Origin: Adiantum capillus-veneris
Lineage: Eukaryota > Streptophyta > Polypodiopsida > Polypodiales > Pteridaceae
Direction: 5' to 3'
Assembly: GCA_014529385.2 (NCBI GenBank)
Contig: CM043969.1
Coordinates: 66,474,676-66,538,675, forward strand
Length of the DNA stretch: 64,000 bases
Part shown: positions 9,885 through 24,362 of the stretch, piece by piece
Numbering within the stretch: the stretch's first letter is position 1
Layout of the letters: each line of letters begins with the position of its first letter
Program-made: the position numbers and the translations under genes
Notes under the pieces: model-generated
Told to the model about the DNA's origin: nothing
Databases searched by the model: none
Seen by the model: the letters and a program-made list of their open reading frames with translations, nothing else

Positions 9885-10281
9885 TGTAACAGACTTGGAC
9901 ACTCCAAGTCAAGAATCAACCGCGACAGCACCAAATAACCACTTCAAAACAATTCACAGATCACAATAGATTTGCACTAGCCCAACGGAGTTCCGTGCCT
10001 AGAGATATTGGCCCCAAAGACTGGCGCCCCTAGAGATATCTGAGAAGTGAGGCCCTCACCACTAATTTAAAGATTACAAGGGATGCCCAAAAGCAGAGCC
10101 CCAAAAGCTTTTAAAATAAAAAGCATCAGTTCTCTCTCTCTTAGAGAGTCTTTTCTCTTTTTTTAATTAAAAAAAAGCAAAATTCACGTCGCTCATCGTT
10201 TTCAAAAAAAAAAAAAAATCAACCTTTGCGATTTCCGGAAATTAGGGTTTCTGCTGCCCGCCACGTCATCACTTTGTGATG
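9885..10281 (-). repeat. A1 5' LTR (397 bp)
   Basis: Matches the 3' LTR at 2943-3470 but lacks about 100 bp after the GGCGCCCC block at 10022 and some tract near 10245. The left end is TGTAACAGAC. The right end should be TTTGTGACA but reads TTTGTGATG, so the terminal dinucleotide has mutated. Confidence 0.85.
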
Positions 10282-10568
10282 AAGCGCTAGCCTCATATTT
10301 AAAGGCCCTAGGCCCCAAAAGCAGTTTACAATAAAAAGCCTTCAAACTCAAAAGCAAAGCCAAAAAGTTGCCAGCGTAATTTAGGGAAATCCGTAGAGCT
10401 TGCCACGTCATCAGTCAGCACAAAACACGGAATTCTGTACAACTTGCCATGTCATCATGCCAACGCAATTTTTGGAAATCTATTGCTGCTTCTGCTTCTT
10501 CTAGGGTTTAGGCCCCTCGGCTGGTAGCTCCGTCATTCAGTAGGTCGACACGTCAGCAGTTTGTTACA
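10282..10568 (-). repeat. Family A2 5' LTR, 5' portion
   Basis: The minus strand begins TGTAACAAACTGCTGACG at 10568 and continues to TTTAAATATGAGGC, where A1 interrupts it; the rest is at 2710-2942. ACGT-core motifs (GCCACGTCATCAG at about 10391, GCCATGTCATCATG at about 10446, GACACGTCAGCAG at about 10548) recur in it. No polypurine tract lies outside 10568, so it is the 5' LTR of a minus-strand element, in agreement with the primer site at 2698. Confidence 0.75.
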
Positions 10569-11599
10569 TTCAGACAAGAATCACGAGGAAAAGACTCTCA
10601 GTCTCTTCTTTTCCAAAGCACGACACACATGATTTGCATAATAATGATAAGCATGATGATTTGCAGCGTCAAGATGTGATTATTCACGAGCATGATGATT
10701 TGCAAGAAGAAATTGTGATTGTTCACAAGGATGATGGTTTAGTTGATACTTTGTCCAATGTCTAGTGAAGCTAACCTCATTGCAGATTTGATAGATCACG
10801 AAGAACCGATCTTAGCTCTCAATTCGAGGTCCACAAAACCCCCACAGGAAGTATTATGTGTTCGAATGATTAGTCAACACACATTGTTCGAGTGTTTCAT
10901 TCGTGATGCTTTCCTATATTTTAGTCACCGTCCTTATGCGATCCCTTTTCATAGGCATGACATATTGCACGATGAACACGATTCACTCATGAATGAGCAC
11001 GGATGTATGCGGATTACTCATAGAAAGATGACGTGTTTGCACCCAAGGAATTCACATTCCATGTCGCTTCCTTGGCATGACACATATCCGAAAAAGCACA
11101 AGAAGGATTGAGCATCAAGCATGGGCATTTCCATTATGATTTGCCACAGTTGATTGATTTAGATCAGAAAGTCAAGATTCAATCCCATTGTTTACGTGTG
11201 TTTGATGAACGGTTTGGCACTCCATCTCTATGTTCATCTCCATTGCATGCACAGTTTTTTTGAAGGAATAGTTTTTTTTCGAGTCACTTTACATAGAATG
11301 GGTATGTGCATGTTTTTGTGTTGGAAGTGGTTTCAGGAATTTTCATCCTCGGAGATTCTTGAAGAAGGTAGACGCATAAGTATAGACGAAGTTGAAGCAT
11401 CGAGGAGCCACAGATGACTGTCGCTTTCGGCGCAGCCCAAAGAAGCAAGCGTTGCAGACCTTTATGAAGTTCACGTATGTATGACCCACGTATCAGAGTG
11501 GGCCGGCGAAGAGTCCTTTCCAAGATTCCAAACGCTATTGGCGATCTCCCTCGACGCCGTACAGTTCGATACCAGTACCTCGCTTTGAAAAGGAGGGGA
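10569..11599 (+). other. Family C internal 3' sequence, unrecognised
   Basis: This is internal sequence of the element whose 3' LTR starts at 11600. It ends in a polypurine tract. A repetitive start (10620-10760) encodes several HDDLQ/VIIHEH/VIVHKD-like repeats. One open frame, 10743-11111 (122 codons), has no family I recognise and contains many His and Asp residues. Several stops interrupt the rest. It may be a degraded part of a polyprotein. Confidence 0.45.
11587..11599 (+). other. Polypurine tract of LTR C2
   Basis: GAAAAGGAGGGGA lies immediately before the LTR start TGTCATGTGC. Confidence 0.8.
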
Positions 11600-12773
11600 T
11601 GTCATGTGCACTACTAACCCTATGTGTACGTGGACAAGCTACTTCATGACATGGGTTCAGTTCAGTTCAGTCAGCGTATATTAGGAAGTGTTCTAGCACT
11701 TTTGTGAGTCTGTTCGCAGACCGTGCATGTCCAGGCACTTAAGAGTACATGCATATCCTCTGGTTGCACACAGCATGATCATCAGATTACAATCAGAACC
11801 CTCGGGAGCATTTTTACAGTACATAGACCTATTTTCCCTATTTTAGCCAATTTTCACTTATTACTTTTAAGTGACTTTGTTGGGAAACTGGGTAGGGCAA
11901 TTTGAGTCAAGGAGTATATAAGAAACCCTAGCGCTAGCACTTTCTGGCAGAAGAGGCAGCAGGAACACCTTGTTCAACAGACACCTTCTCAGCAAGACCT
12001 TCCCCAGCAGTTACCTAGAGTTTTCTGCAAGAAGACCCCAGATCAAGCCTAGCCTTTTTTATGAAGACAGCTTGGCGTTTTGCATTGCAGATCAGCCCTG
12101 GCAGTAGCAGAACAACAGAACTAACCTAGCGTTTTGGCATCAGATCACAGATCAGTCCTAGCGTTAGCAGAATCAGCCCTAGCGGTTTTGGATCAGCAGA
12201 ACTCCTAGCGTTTTGCAGATTCATCGCGACAAGACCCAGATTAGCATCAGTGTTTTCAGTTTTCAGCACATAGACACCGTAGTAGAAGTCCCGAACGTCG
12301 CAGATCTCACCTTCCCACAGTAGATCCTCGCTGCACGGTCAGATCAACGAGCGTTTGCAGTTTCAGCCCAGAAAACGCAGATTTCAGCATCTGCGTTTTC
12401 AGCGTGTCGTCGCCATCGCCGTCGTCACCGACATAGAGTCAGAATTCAGCAGATAAAGATTTGCAAATTTCAGCCATTAGCGTTTTCAGATTTCAGCCCA
12501 TCTCGTCGTCGTCAACATCCTCGACAAGTCCAAGCATTGTACAGATTTGTGCAATCAATAGTAGACCGCTCTCGCCATAGAGGGTGGGGCCTTCAAAGGA
12601 GGGTTTGACAACATTATGGTGTCGTATTCTTCTCTCTCTATCTCTGAGTCTCGGCACCTTCATTCACAGTGTTTATCCACTTTGTTTGTGATCACTTGCA
12701 CTGTCTCACTAAAGAAACGGAAGGCTCTTCCTTCCGTACCAAAGTTCAACATTCACTTCCGCTGCACCTTACA
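11600..12773 (+). repeat. Family C 3' LTR (C2)
   Basis: Starts TGTCATGTGCAC and ends CACCTTACA. It is collinear with C3 (13502-14785) and, inverted, with C1. Downstream of the TATA box is a region of about 550 bp crowded with CCTAGCGTTTT, CAGCGTTTT and TTTCAGC motifs, then a short conserved block (GTAGACCGCTCTCGCCATAG) and a CT-rich tail. The absence of a primer site after 12773 agrees with a 3' LTR. Confidence 0.85.
11915..11922 (+). promoter_or_regulatory. TATA box of LTR C2
   Basis: TATATAAG at the conserved place, about 315 bp into the LTR, just upstream of AAACCCTAGC. Confidence 0.6.
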
Positions 12774-12925
12774 GCAAACTCAAGGAAAGGAAATTTGTAT
12801 GTTTGGAAAAATGATTTTTCTCGAACAAAACCGGGAGTTCCGTACTGCTGTCACGTCAACGTCCGTACCGCCTGCCACATCAGCCTTCGACCTGGGTGGT
12901 CATGCCACGTCATCAATTTGTGACA
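12774..12925 (-). repeat. Possible A-type LTR end fragment
   Basis: The right end GCCACGTCATCAATTTGTGACA resembles the 5' terminus of the A1 LTR in inverted view (GCCACGTCATCACTTTGTGACA). Only about 22 bp match closely. Two more ACGT-type motifs (GTCACGTCAACG, GCCACATCAGCC) lie upstream, as in A2. It may be a truncated related LTR lodged between C2 and the pol remnant. Confidence 0.45.
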
Positions 12926-13436
12926 AATGCTGAGAGCCAATCCTTGTACGAGATTATTGAGAGTGTGAAGCTTCGGCTAAGCAAGGCTCGGGAATCTTAT
13001 TCACGACATGCTAATAAGCATCGTCAGGATGCTACTATCAAGGACGGGAATTGGGTTTATCTTAAAATCATGAAGCAACATCTTAAGAAAGTAGAAAAGA
13101 AGTGTCCAAAGTTGTCTTTTCGAATGTATGGTCCATTTTTAGTCATTAAAAAGATAAATGATGTGTCTATGAAATTACGGTTATCTAACTCATGGTCAAT
13201 GCACAACATTTTCCATGTTTCTTGGTTGAAGTTGTTTCACGGAGATGCCCTAAAGGACATTTCTGAAGAGGACGAACCGGAGATTGTAGATGAAGCTGAA
13301 ATCATGGAGCCAAGGCAAATTTCGTTTTCGCCATGGCTCAAAGAAACGAGCACGACAACACTTTTTGAAGTTCAAGAATCGAGGAACCCACGACGCAGTA
13401 TGGGTCAACGTAGATTTCTTTACAGATTCCCTTGAG
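12926..13436 (+). pseudogene. Family C integrase C-terminus and chromodomain-like tail
   Basis: An open frame reads LSKARESYSRHANKHRQDAT, then GNWVYLKI, then FRMYGPFLVIKKINDVSMKL, then SWSMHNIFHVSWLK and an acidic tail with EIVDEAEIMEPRQI. This is the standard end of a gypsy integrase with the GPF motif, followed by a weak chromodomain-like segment. The integrase core and everything upstream are missing, and an older LTR fragment replaces them. The 3' end leads to a polypurine tract and LTR C3, so this piece belongs to the element that owns C3. Confidence 0.8.
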
Positions 13437-13487
13437 TTGTTGGCAGACTACAAGGAAGCCATGCATCTCGGTAACGGTACCTCACCT

Positions 13488-13501
13488 TGAAAAGGGGGAA
13501 A
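13488..13501 (+). other. Polypurine tract of LTR C3
   Basis: GAAAAGGGGGAAA directly before TGTCACGTGC. Confidence 0.85.
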
Positions 13502-14785
13502 TGTCACGTGCACATCTAACCCTATGTGCATGTGGACAAGATGTAACTCCTACTTCTACGGTGTCACGTGACACATCAAACCCTATGTGTGCGTGGACAA
13601 GCTACAACACGACAAGGGTTCAGTCAGTCCAATCAATCTAGATTTAGAAGTGATCTGACACTTTTGTGAGTCTATTCGTAGACCGTGCATGATGCCCAGT
13701 CACTTAGTGTAGATGCATATCCTCTGGTTGCACATAGCATGATCATAAGCATTCCCATTACAATCCATCAGAATCCTTCAGGGGAATTTTCCAGTGCATT
13801 TAGCCTATTGTCCCTATTTTTGACATTTTTCACTTATTATTTTTAAGTGACTTTTGTTGGAAAGTAGGTAGGGCAATTTTACTAAGTTAATATATAAGCA
13901 AACCAGAGTTAGCACTTTCTGGCAAAAGAGGCAGCAAGAGCACCTTGCTCAACAGGCAACTTCTCAGCATGACCCAAGAGGCCTAGCGTTTTTGCTCCAC
14001 AGCAACCACCTAGCGTTTTTGGACCAGATCAGCCAGCGATTTGCACTTGCACATTCCTGGTGACAACAGAACCACAGATCAGCCTAGCATTTTGCATTTG
14101 CAGGACATCCGGCGACAGAAGATCAGTTTTCAACCCTAGCGTTTTTGCATCTACATCATCAACCAGCGTTTTGAAGATTCACCGCGACGGAACATCAAGA
14201 AACCCCAACGTTTTCAGTTTTCAGCCTTAGACACCGCAAATCCAGTCCCGAACCTCGCAGATCTCACCTTCCCGCAATAGATCCTCGCCGCACGGTCAGT
14301 TTCCGCAAGGTTTACAGTTTCAACCCGGAAAACGCAGATTTCAGCATCTACGTTTTCAACGCGTCATCGTCCCATCGTCGCCATTGACATCGTCATCGAC
14401 ATAGAGTCAGAATTCAGCAGATAAAGATTTGCAGATTTCAACCATTAGCATTTTCAGATTTTCAGCCCCTCTCGTCGTCGTCGACATCGTCGGCAAGTCC
14501 AAGCATTGTAAAGATTTGTGCAATTATAAGTAGACCGCTCTCGCCATAGAGAGTGGGGCCTTCGGAGGAGGGTTTGACAACATTCTGGTGTTGTATTCTC
14601 TTCTCTCTCTATCTCTCAGTCTCATATACTTGCACGCACAGTGTCCATTCACTTTGTTTGTGATCATTGCACTCTCTCATTAAGAACGGAAGGCTCTCCC
14701 TTCCATAAGAACAAAGGAACCTTGAGCACAGTTCGGAGCACTCATCTTGAGCAAAGCGCAAACATTCATTCCGTTGCACCTAACA
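13502..14785 (+). repeat. Family C 3' LTR (C3), with duplicated 5' end
   Basis: Begins TGTCACGTGCACATC; 59 bp later a second LTR-type start, TGTCACGTGACACATC at 13561, repeats the same opening (CCCTATGTG..TGTGGACAAG). The rest is collinear with C2 and with inverted C1. It ends GTTGCACCTAACA. The GCGTTTT-rich block runs from about 13985 to 14470. Confidence 0.85.
13891..13898 (+). promoter_or_regulatory. TATA box of LTR C3
   Basis: TATATAAG in the position conserved with C1 and C2. Confidence 0.6.
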
Positions 14786-15525
14786 TACGGTTTAGGACAG
14801 CCTAGGAGGTGTTTTGGCACCCTTGTGAGCCCATACGCAGGACGTGCATGAACAAGCACTTTAGATTAGTTGCATACCCTCTGATTGTACATGAGCATAG
14901 CCAATGTCTGCTACATGTAGGCATTGGGGAGTGTTCCCATACAGTTGCATTAGTACTCAACCTAGGTATTTATTTGCATGTGAATCACCTCTTATTAGTA
15001 GTTCAACTTATTAATAAGTGACACTTCAGCATCATTTACAAGGTCGTGGGGTTCAATTTGGCACTGCTCGACCAGCTTTCATTCCCTATATAAGTGATCC
15101 CATGGGTCACTACTCCACAACAAGTCAGCACCCTCAATACCATCAGCATACATGGCATTTTTACATCAGCATTTTCAGCCATTAGTAGCATATTTGCATC
15201 GCGGTTAGTTTTCAACCCTGGCGTTTTTCAAAAGTTGCAACTTTCAGCCATAGTTCCAGCATTTTCAGATTCAGCCCTCAGATCAACCGGCATTTTCAAA
15301 ATTCAGCCCTAGCCTCATCGTTAATTCGTAGTGTCAAGTCAGATCAGCCCTAGCGTTTTCAATTTCCAGCCCTTAGCCTCACAGAACCAAGCACCTACAC
15401 CAAGATCCCATCAACGTCTCAGCATCTAGGACCATTGTATCAACATTTGTGCAATCTAAAGCAAATACCTCTCTAGCGATAGAGAGGGGGCCCTTGGAAG
15501 GGGGTTTGGGACCCCATCTGGTGTT

Positions 15526-15572
<47 letters not shown>

Positions 15573-15722
15573 TTTACTCACAGTATCACTCTCTTTTCTC
15601 TCTAGTCTTTGCACATCTCTCATGAAGTAAAGGAACTCTCTCATTCAATAAAAAGAACCTTGCATATGCACTGAGCACTCATCCTGAGCATACACCATCA
15701 ATGACTTCCACTACACATTACA
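14786..15722 (+). repeat. Diverged family C-like LTR (C4)
   Basis: This keeps the C layout: a GTGAGCCCAT..GCAGGACGTGCATG block, TTATTAATAAGTGAC, TATATAAG at 15087-15094, CAGCATTTTCAG-type motifs, a conserved segment with GCGATAGAGAGGGGGCCCTTGG, a CT run (15530-15568) and the end TACACATTACA. It is much more diverged than C1-C3 and lacks the first part. It is probably an older or sister LTR abutting C3. Confidence 0.65.
15530..15568. repeat. (CT)n microsatellite in LTR C4
   Basis: About 19 CT repeats, at the position where C2 and C3 carry only short CT-rich runs. Confidence 0.95.
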
Positions 15723-18780
<3,058 letters not shown>

Positions 18781-19290
18781 ATATGCAACACCTGGAGAAA
18801 CGAATATACAAACCTCTTTCGCGTTTGCCTCCTGGCGAAATGGGAAATACATGATAGAATGTCAGTCATAGAGCTGCTCCGTTACTATGAGGGCAAATTT
18901 GCTTTGAATGGCGTGCAGCAGGTTATGGTGCAATGCAATCTGCAGTCATAGCTTTCCGTAAGTGGCTAAATCACAATGTGGCAATCCTGGAATGGAATCA
19001 ATCACTAGGGTTCCATGCCCATACGGCTAGGGTTCCCCAAAGCTTGGTAGAAACGAACCTCGACACAGCTCAAGCTGTGATAAGCAGTTGACAGGGACGG
19101 CGAACTTGATTGCGGAGGCGAGCTTCAAGCGTCTGACACACCCGCAGAGAAGGAGACGACCGAAATCGATTTCAGTTCAAAAGTTGTAAAGCTCGGAAGC
19201 TCTCATGTGCGGAAGGACGCCGAGATTATTAAACGGTGCTAATAAATCGCCCCGCGCTCTTTAACCCTGCTTTAGTAATGTTATGGTTTG
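18781..19290. other. Unrecognised sequence
   Basis: No coding frame, LTR or repeat that I can identify. Confidence 0.5.
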
Positions 19291-19316
19291 TCTCTCTCTC
19301 TCTCTCTCTCTCTCTC
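19291..19316. repeat. (TC)13 microsatellite
   Basis: Thirteen uninterrupted TC units. Confidence 0.95.
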
Positions 19317-19824
<508 letters not shown>

Positions 19825-19918
19825 ATCATTCATAGAGCTCTAAAATTAAGAACTTGTGAGAAACTCACAAGAGCATGCCTAACTACTGCCACGGAGTGTA
19901 TGTATTTGGATATGTGTG

Positions 19919-19921
<3 letters not shown>

Positions 19922-19962
<41 letters not shown>

Positions 19963-20008
19963 TCCACATGAGTATGAGGAGACACACACACACACACACA
20001 CACACACA
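19922..20008. repeat. (GA)n and (CA)n microsatellite pair
   Basis: (GA)19 at 19922-19959 and (AC)13 at 19982-20008, separated by 22 bp. Confidence 0.95.
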
Positions 20009-21162
20009 GCTTTTAAGGATTTTTTAGGGAAAAAACAAAGAGAGAGAAGTGAAGTGCCTTTTGGATAGCATTGCACAGGCGTTGGCTAGGCAAAACCAAA
20101 AAAAAAACCAAACACGTAACTCTTTGCGTTGAAGAAGGAAAAGCTTCACTAGCCCGGCTTCCAAAATTCAGACTAGATTTGAAGGTTGTCTTCAAGAAAA
20201 CTGGCAAACTCTTCTACGTTTTTATGTAAAAATTGACAAATAAAAAATCCTTCATACAAAATCTAAAATTATTTTCTTTTGCTCACTAGTTGGGAAGAAC
20301 ATTATTTGTGAGCATTCCCTCACAAACTGCATCCTTAATCCAAGCACCCAAATTTTTAGGTACAAAGTTTTTATTGGCCATCAATCCAGCATCCACCATC
20401 ATGAGATGGAAAATCCCATAGTCAAAGATGAAGGCCATGTCTAGCTATACATCAAGGTGGCATATGGAATTAGTGCAATATGAACCACCATGGACTTGCA
20501 TAGTGTTGCCATGTAATGTGTCTTGATATATGTTGGAAAATGCTTAGGAACGCCCCCATAGTCTAGAAAAGGAGTGTCACCACTTCGTTGCCATTGAAGA
20601 GATTGCTAAAGTGTTCGACTAGCTGCGACAAGCATGTAGCAACTCTGACTAGATATCAATCAAGGTAGTATATGTATGGGAATTTTATAAGCCCAATATA
20701 CAAGCACACCGAGCCTTCCACATAATCCATCTCATATTGCAATACATTGTAGAAAAGATTATGGACTGCAAACTGGCGCACAGTGGGTGGACATATCATG
20801 AGATCCTCGTCTATAGCCCATAATCATGAAGACTGGATCTGTAGGAGAACCCTCATACCATATAGCCACCCCCACGTCACAAACTCATCATAAATACCAA
20901 AATCAACCACACAGTGTACTCGGTGAAGGAGACTTGCTCCCCATCAATCTGCTCAAAAGGACACTACCACCTCACTGCCACTCGTTAGGATCCCATATTA
21001 ACTATGCTGTGGGGATTCCATTCAAAATCCATAAACGCAAAAGAGTTGCCTCCTTAGAGGAAAACATAGGACTAAAGTGTTGCAAGCAGATGCTATGATG
21101 GCCTTCAACAAAAGTGTTGCAAGCGGACGTTGTGATGCCATCAACAAATAGCATAGGATAAT

Positions 21163-21164
<2 letters not shown>
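20009..21164. other. Unrecognised AT-rich sequence
   Basis: No domain-bearing frame on either strand. The words ATCAAGGTAGTATATG / ATCAAGGTGGCATATG recur at about 20451 and 20657, as do TGTTGCAAGCAGATGCTATGATGGCC and TGTTGCAAGCGGACGTTGTGATGCC at about 21078 and 21115, which suggests small local duplications. Confidence 0.45.
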
Positions 21165-21213
<49 letters not shown>

Positions 21214-21266
21214 GTACACACACACACACATATATATATAGAGAGAGAGAGAGAAAGAAAGAAAGA
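21165..21266. repeat. (TA)(CA)(TA)(GA) compound microsatellite
   Basis: TA 21165-21180, CA to about 21207, then TATATGTA, a second CA run, a second TA run to 21240 and GA/GAAA to 21266. It lies at the edge of the degraded element D fragment. Confidence 0.95.
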
Positions 21267-21429
21267 TGAAACAAGCAACCCAAGCAATGGGTGCAATCTC
21301 CCCCGTGCAAGAGTGAGCATTTTCCTCTTACACATATTTATTTATAAATAGAGATAATGCTCATAAAATGCACACTTGGGCATAAAAATAATAGCCGTCG
21401 TGTATGATTTAAGGAGGTTCTTGATAGTG

Positions 21430-22744
21430 CTATTAGGCACTTCTGCTTGTTGGCCATTGCTTCCAAAAAGGCGGAAGTGAAGTTAATCTTAGATCCTAAG
21501 TTCTTGGCTAGTGCAACCCATTGCAAAAGTAGCCATCTTGGTCATAACGAATGACTTCGAGAAAGCCATGGTAGGGGAAAATGGCCTTGAGTTGCAACTT
21601 GCAATGTGGACGAGGTCTTTTTGCAAGGTACAAAATACACTTGCTTGCTAAAACGATCAACTATGGTCCATATCATGTTATTCTAAGCAAAATAAGCGGG
21701 GAGGTATTTGATGAGACTTGCTCCAAAGAACCCTTAGGTATAGGAAGAGGCAACAAAGGACCATAAGACACGGGCCAAGGCAGATGCCAAAAGAAGTGAT
21801 CTTTACATGTAGCAAGTGTAGATTGAATTCCTTGATGGCCCATGCGAGATGGTGCATGCATTTCATTGATTTCCAATTCCCTGAATGGTATTGCGATGCA
21901 TAGCTTTCATTGAAAATAAAGAGAGCCATTTATCAAAGTGTAACGTTCGAAAGAAAAACCATTTAGTTCATGTGTTTCGAGCCATGCATGTGCAAAATAA
22001 GGATCCTTAGCAAATGTGTCAGGCATGGAATTGAATGATTGCACTTCACCTACCGAAGTATGCTTCAAGTAAAGATGCTTTATTTTGTCAAATACACACG
22101 AATGAGTAACAAAAGTTTCATTCACATCAGGTTTTCTAGCCAAGGCATATGATACTACATTTGCTCTTCCTTGTTGGTATTGAATCATTGGATGAAATTT
22201 TTGAATGAACTCGGCCCATGATATGAAATGCTAGATTGTGTCAATAAGATATTAATTGCTTGCTGAGTGATTTTTAATAAAACTTTAGATCCCATGAGAT
22301 TCCAAATGTCAAGGGCATGTAATACTACCAATGGTTCTTTGTCATAGGTGCTATATTTGGTTTTAGAGGGTTCCAATCTTTTCTTTTGAAGGCAATAGAG
22401 TGGTGATTTCTCATTAAACGGCTCCAATGCTTGAATCACTAACAATAGTGAGGACACCCACAAAGAGGACCTATGAAAATCAACTAATTAAAGTAGAGGG
22501 GGATGGGCCAAAAGGTATTTAAGAGTGTGATGTTCATTTTCTCATTTGAATGGGAACAAATACTACAGTTTCTCTGAAACTATGTGGCTTATGTAATCAA
22601 TTTCTATTTGAACAATTTTTTTCCTTTTTAAGGAATTTTCTAAACAATTGGTTTTCACAAAGCAATTCAAAAATAATATGAAAGTGATCTTTACGTTCTT
22701 CTTCATTCACTCAAAGCTAAGATGCTATTAAAAAAACAATCACA
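21430..22744 (-). pseudogene. Element D: end of RT, RNase H and integrase, decayed gypsy pol
   Basis: Minus-strand fragments follow gypsy order. They are NHFHIIFELLCENQLF and YISHIVSEK (RT thumb, 22570-22700), TKYSTYDKEPLVVLHALDIW (RNase H, about 22350), GRANVVSYALARKPDV (end of RNase H, about 22150), HAPSRMGHQGIQSTL and FFW (integrase N-terminus, 21800-21860), TIVDRFSKQVYFVP (first catalytic Asp, about 21650) and ALAKNLGSKINFTSAF (before the third motif, about 21480). Many stops and frameshifts separate them. The right edge at 22744 is where B1 inserted; the same RT continues at 31564. Confidence 0.8.
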
Positions 22745-24349
22745 TGTCATAATAATCAATATCTAATTCTCCTAAATGATTTTCTCATGTTAAACTGATC
22801 ATTTAATACGGGGAAGTGCTAGGGGAGAAAAAGCTAGAATATTGGTTAAGCTAGCAAACCAGCCACAGTAGGGATCCAAAGGAGGGAAAATAGGGATCCA
22901 CAGGGGGGGCGGGGGGGGGGGGCATCTACAAAAGAGCAATGTGCAACAACGGGCTTAAAAGACCCTAAGGTTCAACGCTATTAAGACTTCCAAAATGCTA
23001 AGGTTCCAAAATTCAAAGGTTGTGTCCAAAGGTCAAAAGCCTAGGGAAATTTGATGCTTTGTGTGTGTCCCAAAAGTCTTTCTGAAGCCCTACAAAGGAG
23101 GGGGTGAGCCCAAGAAGTAGGGGATGAGAGAGAAACTCACACACACACACAAGCTTCCTTTGTACACAAGGGGAAAGAGGGACACATGTCAACTCCCTAG
23201 CCCATATGCCCACAAGGTGTACTCAAATCCTATTGAATGGCCTTGGAGGTGGACCAATGAGAATTAGGCTAGAGTAAGTCTAGTTTAATTAATTTTAAAA
23301 CACTTAATAAAAGAACCAATAGGAATTAAGCTCTCTAGAAGACTATTGGACAGTCTCCCAAGGGGTCCAATGAGCATTCAGCAGCCGAATGGCTTGCCTG
23401 ATTCCTATTGGCTAGGAGATAAAGGGATCCAATGAGAGTTTAGTTGCATTAATTAATTAGCAAAAGCTCTCACAAAAGGGAAAGGGGGACACATGTCAAA
23501 AGTCTATCACTTATGCTGCTTAATTTCCATTGGCTAGGTCTGGGGAGGTCCAATAGGGCTGTAGCATGAGCAATTAGCAAGGGGGGTCGACCAAGAGAGA
23601 GAGGGGGCTGATTTTTCAAAGGCATTATTGACTTACACACCCACACAATCTATGTGTGAAGCAAGAAGACTCTCTCTCTCTCCTTCTCAAGCTTTAATGG
23701 AAAGCTTACTACCTACTCCAAGCTTGTGAGAAGGGAGGCCTACACCAACAACTCTTGGCTTTGTGATGCAAATCCAACCAAGAGCCAAGCTTCAATACAT
23801 GCTCATCACCTCTACCATGCTAATTACCAAGCTAAGCTATGATAATATGAGTGATTATGTGAGGAGATGTACATCTTTCTCGTAAGAATACTCCTTCTGA
23901 CTCTCAATCTACTCTCATACCCCGCTAGCTCTCACCATCTTCGAAGGTGTGTGAGGTCTTGGGTCTGAGACCGTGAGGGAATTGATGTTGTGTTTAATAA
24001 GTATTGTGCTTAGTGCTTGAAGTTTCCATCTTCATAGCACTAGCTAGTATTGAAGGAACACAAAGAATTGTATTGTAAAATGTCTCTCTTGATGGGAGAA
24101 ACCATAATACAAAGCCTTTTGGAGGGGGGACCAGCTCCATGCAAATCCAGTCCTCAATTGTTGTCAATTGCTTAATTTCTCTCTCTTTTGAAGTATAGTT
24201 CATGCTATCTAACTAGGTGTTATACTTTTTGTTGCTCTCTCCACCCAAGCACTCTTGTTATTCTCATTAGGAATCTATTCTAATGAAATGCTCACTATGT
24301 TCATGCTATTTTCCGCTACACACAAGTTACTAGACCATTAAATGTTACA
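22745..24349 (+). repeat. B1 5' LTR (1605 bp)
   Basis: Starts TGTCATAATAATCAATATC and ends AAATGTTACA. It is closely similar to 29975-31563 throughout. A G-run lies at 22904-22922, a short CA repeat at 23138-23150 and a short GA seed at 23594-23606, the place where B2 and B3 LTRs carry long GA arrays. Confidence 0.93.
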
Positions 24350-24350
24350 T

Positions 24351-24362
24351 TGGTATCAGACA
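24351..24362 (+). other. B1 primer-binding site
   Basis: TGGTATCAGACA, one base after the LTR end. It matches the initiator tRNA-Met site TGGTATCAGAGC except in the last two bases. Confidence 0.8.

Larger units (their letters stand above)
2943..10281 (-). mobile_element. Ty3/gypsy element A1 (chromovirus-like), decayed
   Basis: Element of about 7.3 kb with both LTRs, primer site, polypurine tract and, in minus-strand order, gag with one zinc knuckle, protease remnant, reverse transcriptase, RNase H, integrase and chromodomain-like tail. The order RT-RNase H-integrase defines Ty3/gypsy. It is inserted inside an A2 LTR: flanking five bases are GAGCC (2938-2942) and AAGCG (10282-10286), a target duplication with two mismatches, and the right terminal CA has become TG. 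Coding is disabled by stops in gag, an RT active-site change, frameshifts, and loss of the first catalytic region of integrase. Confidence 0.88.

Noticed and set aside
10743-11111. 122-codon His-rich plus-strand frame as a host gene
   Set aside because: It lies just upstream of a retroelement polypurine tract and LTR, so it is more likely degraded element sequence.
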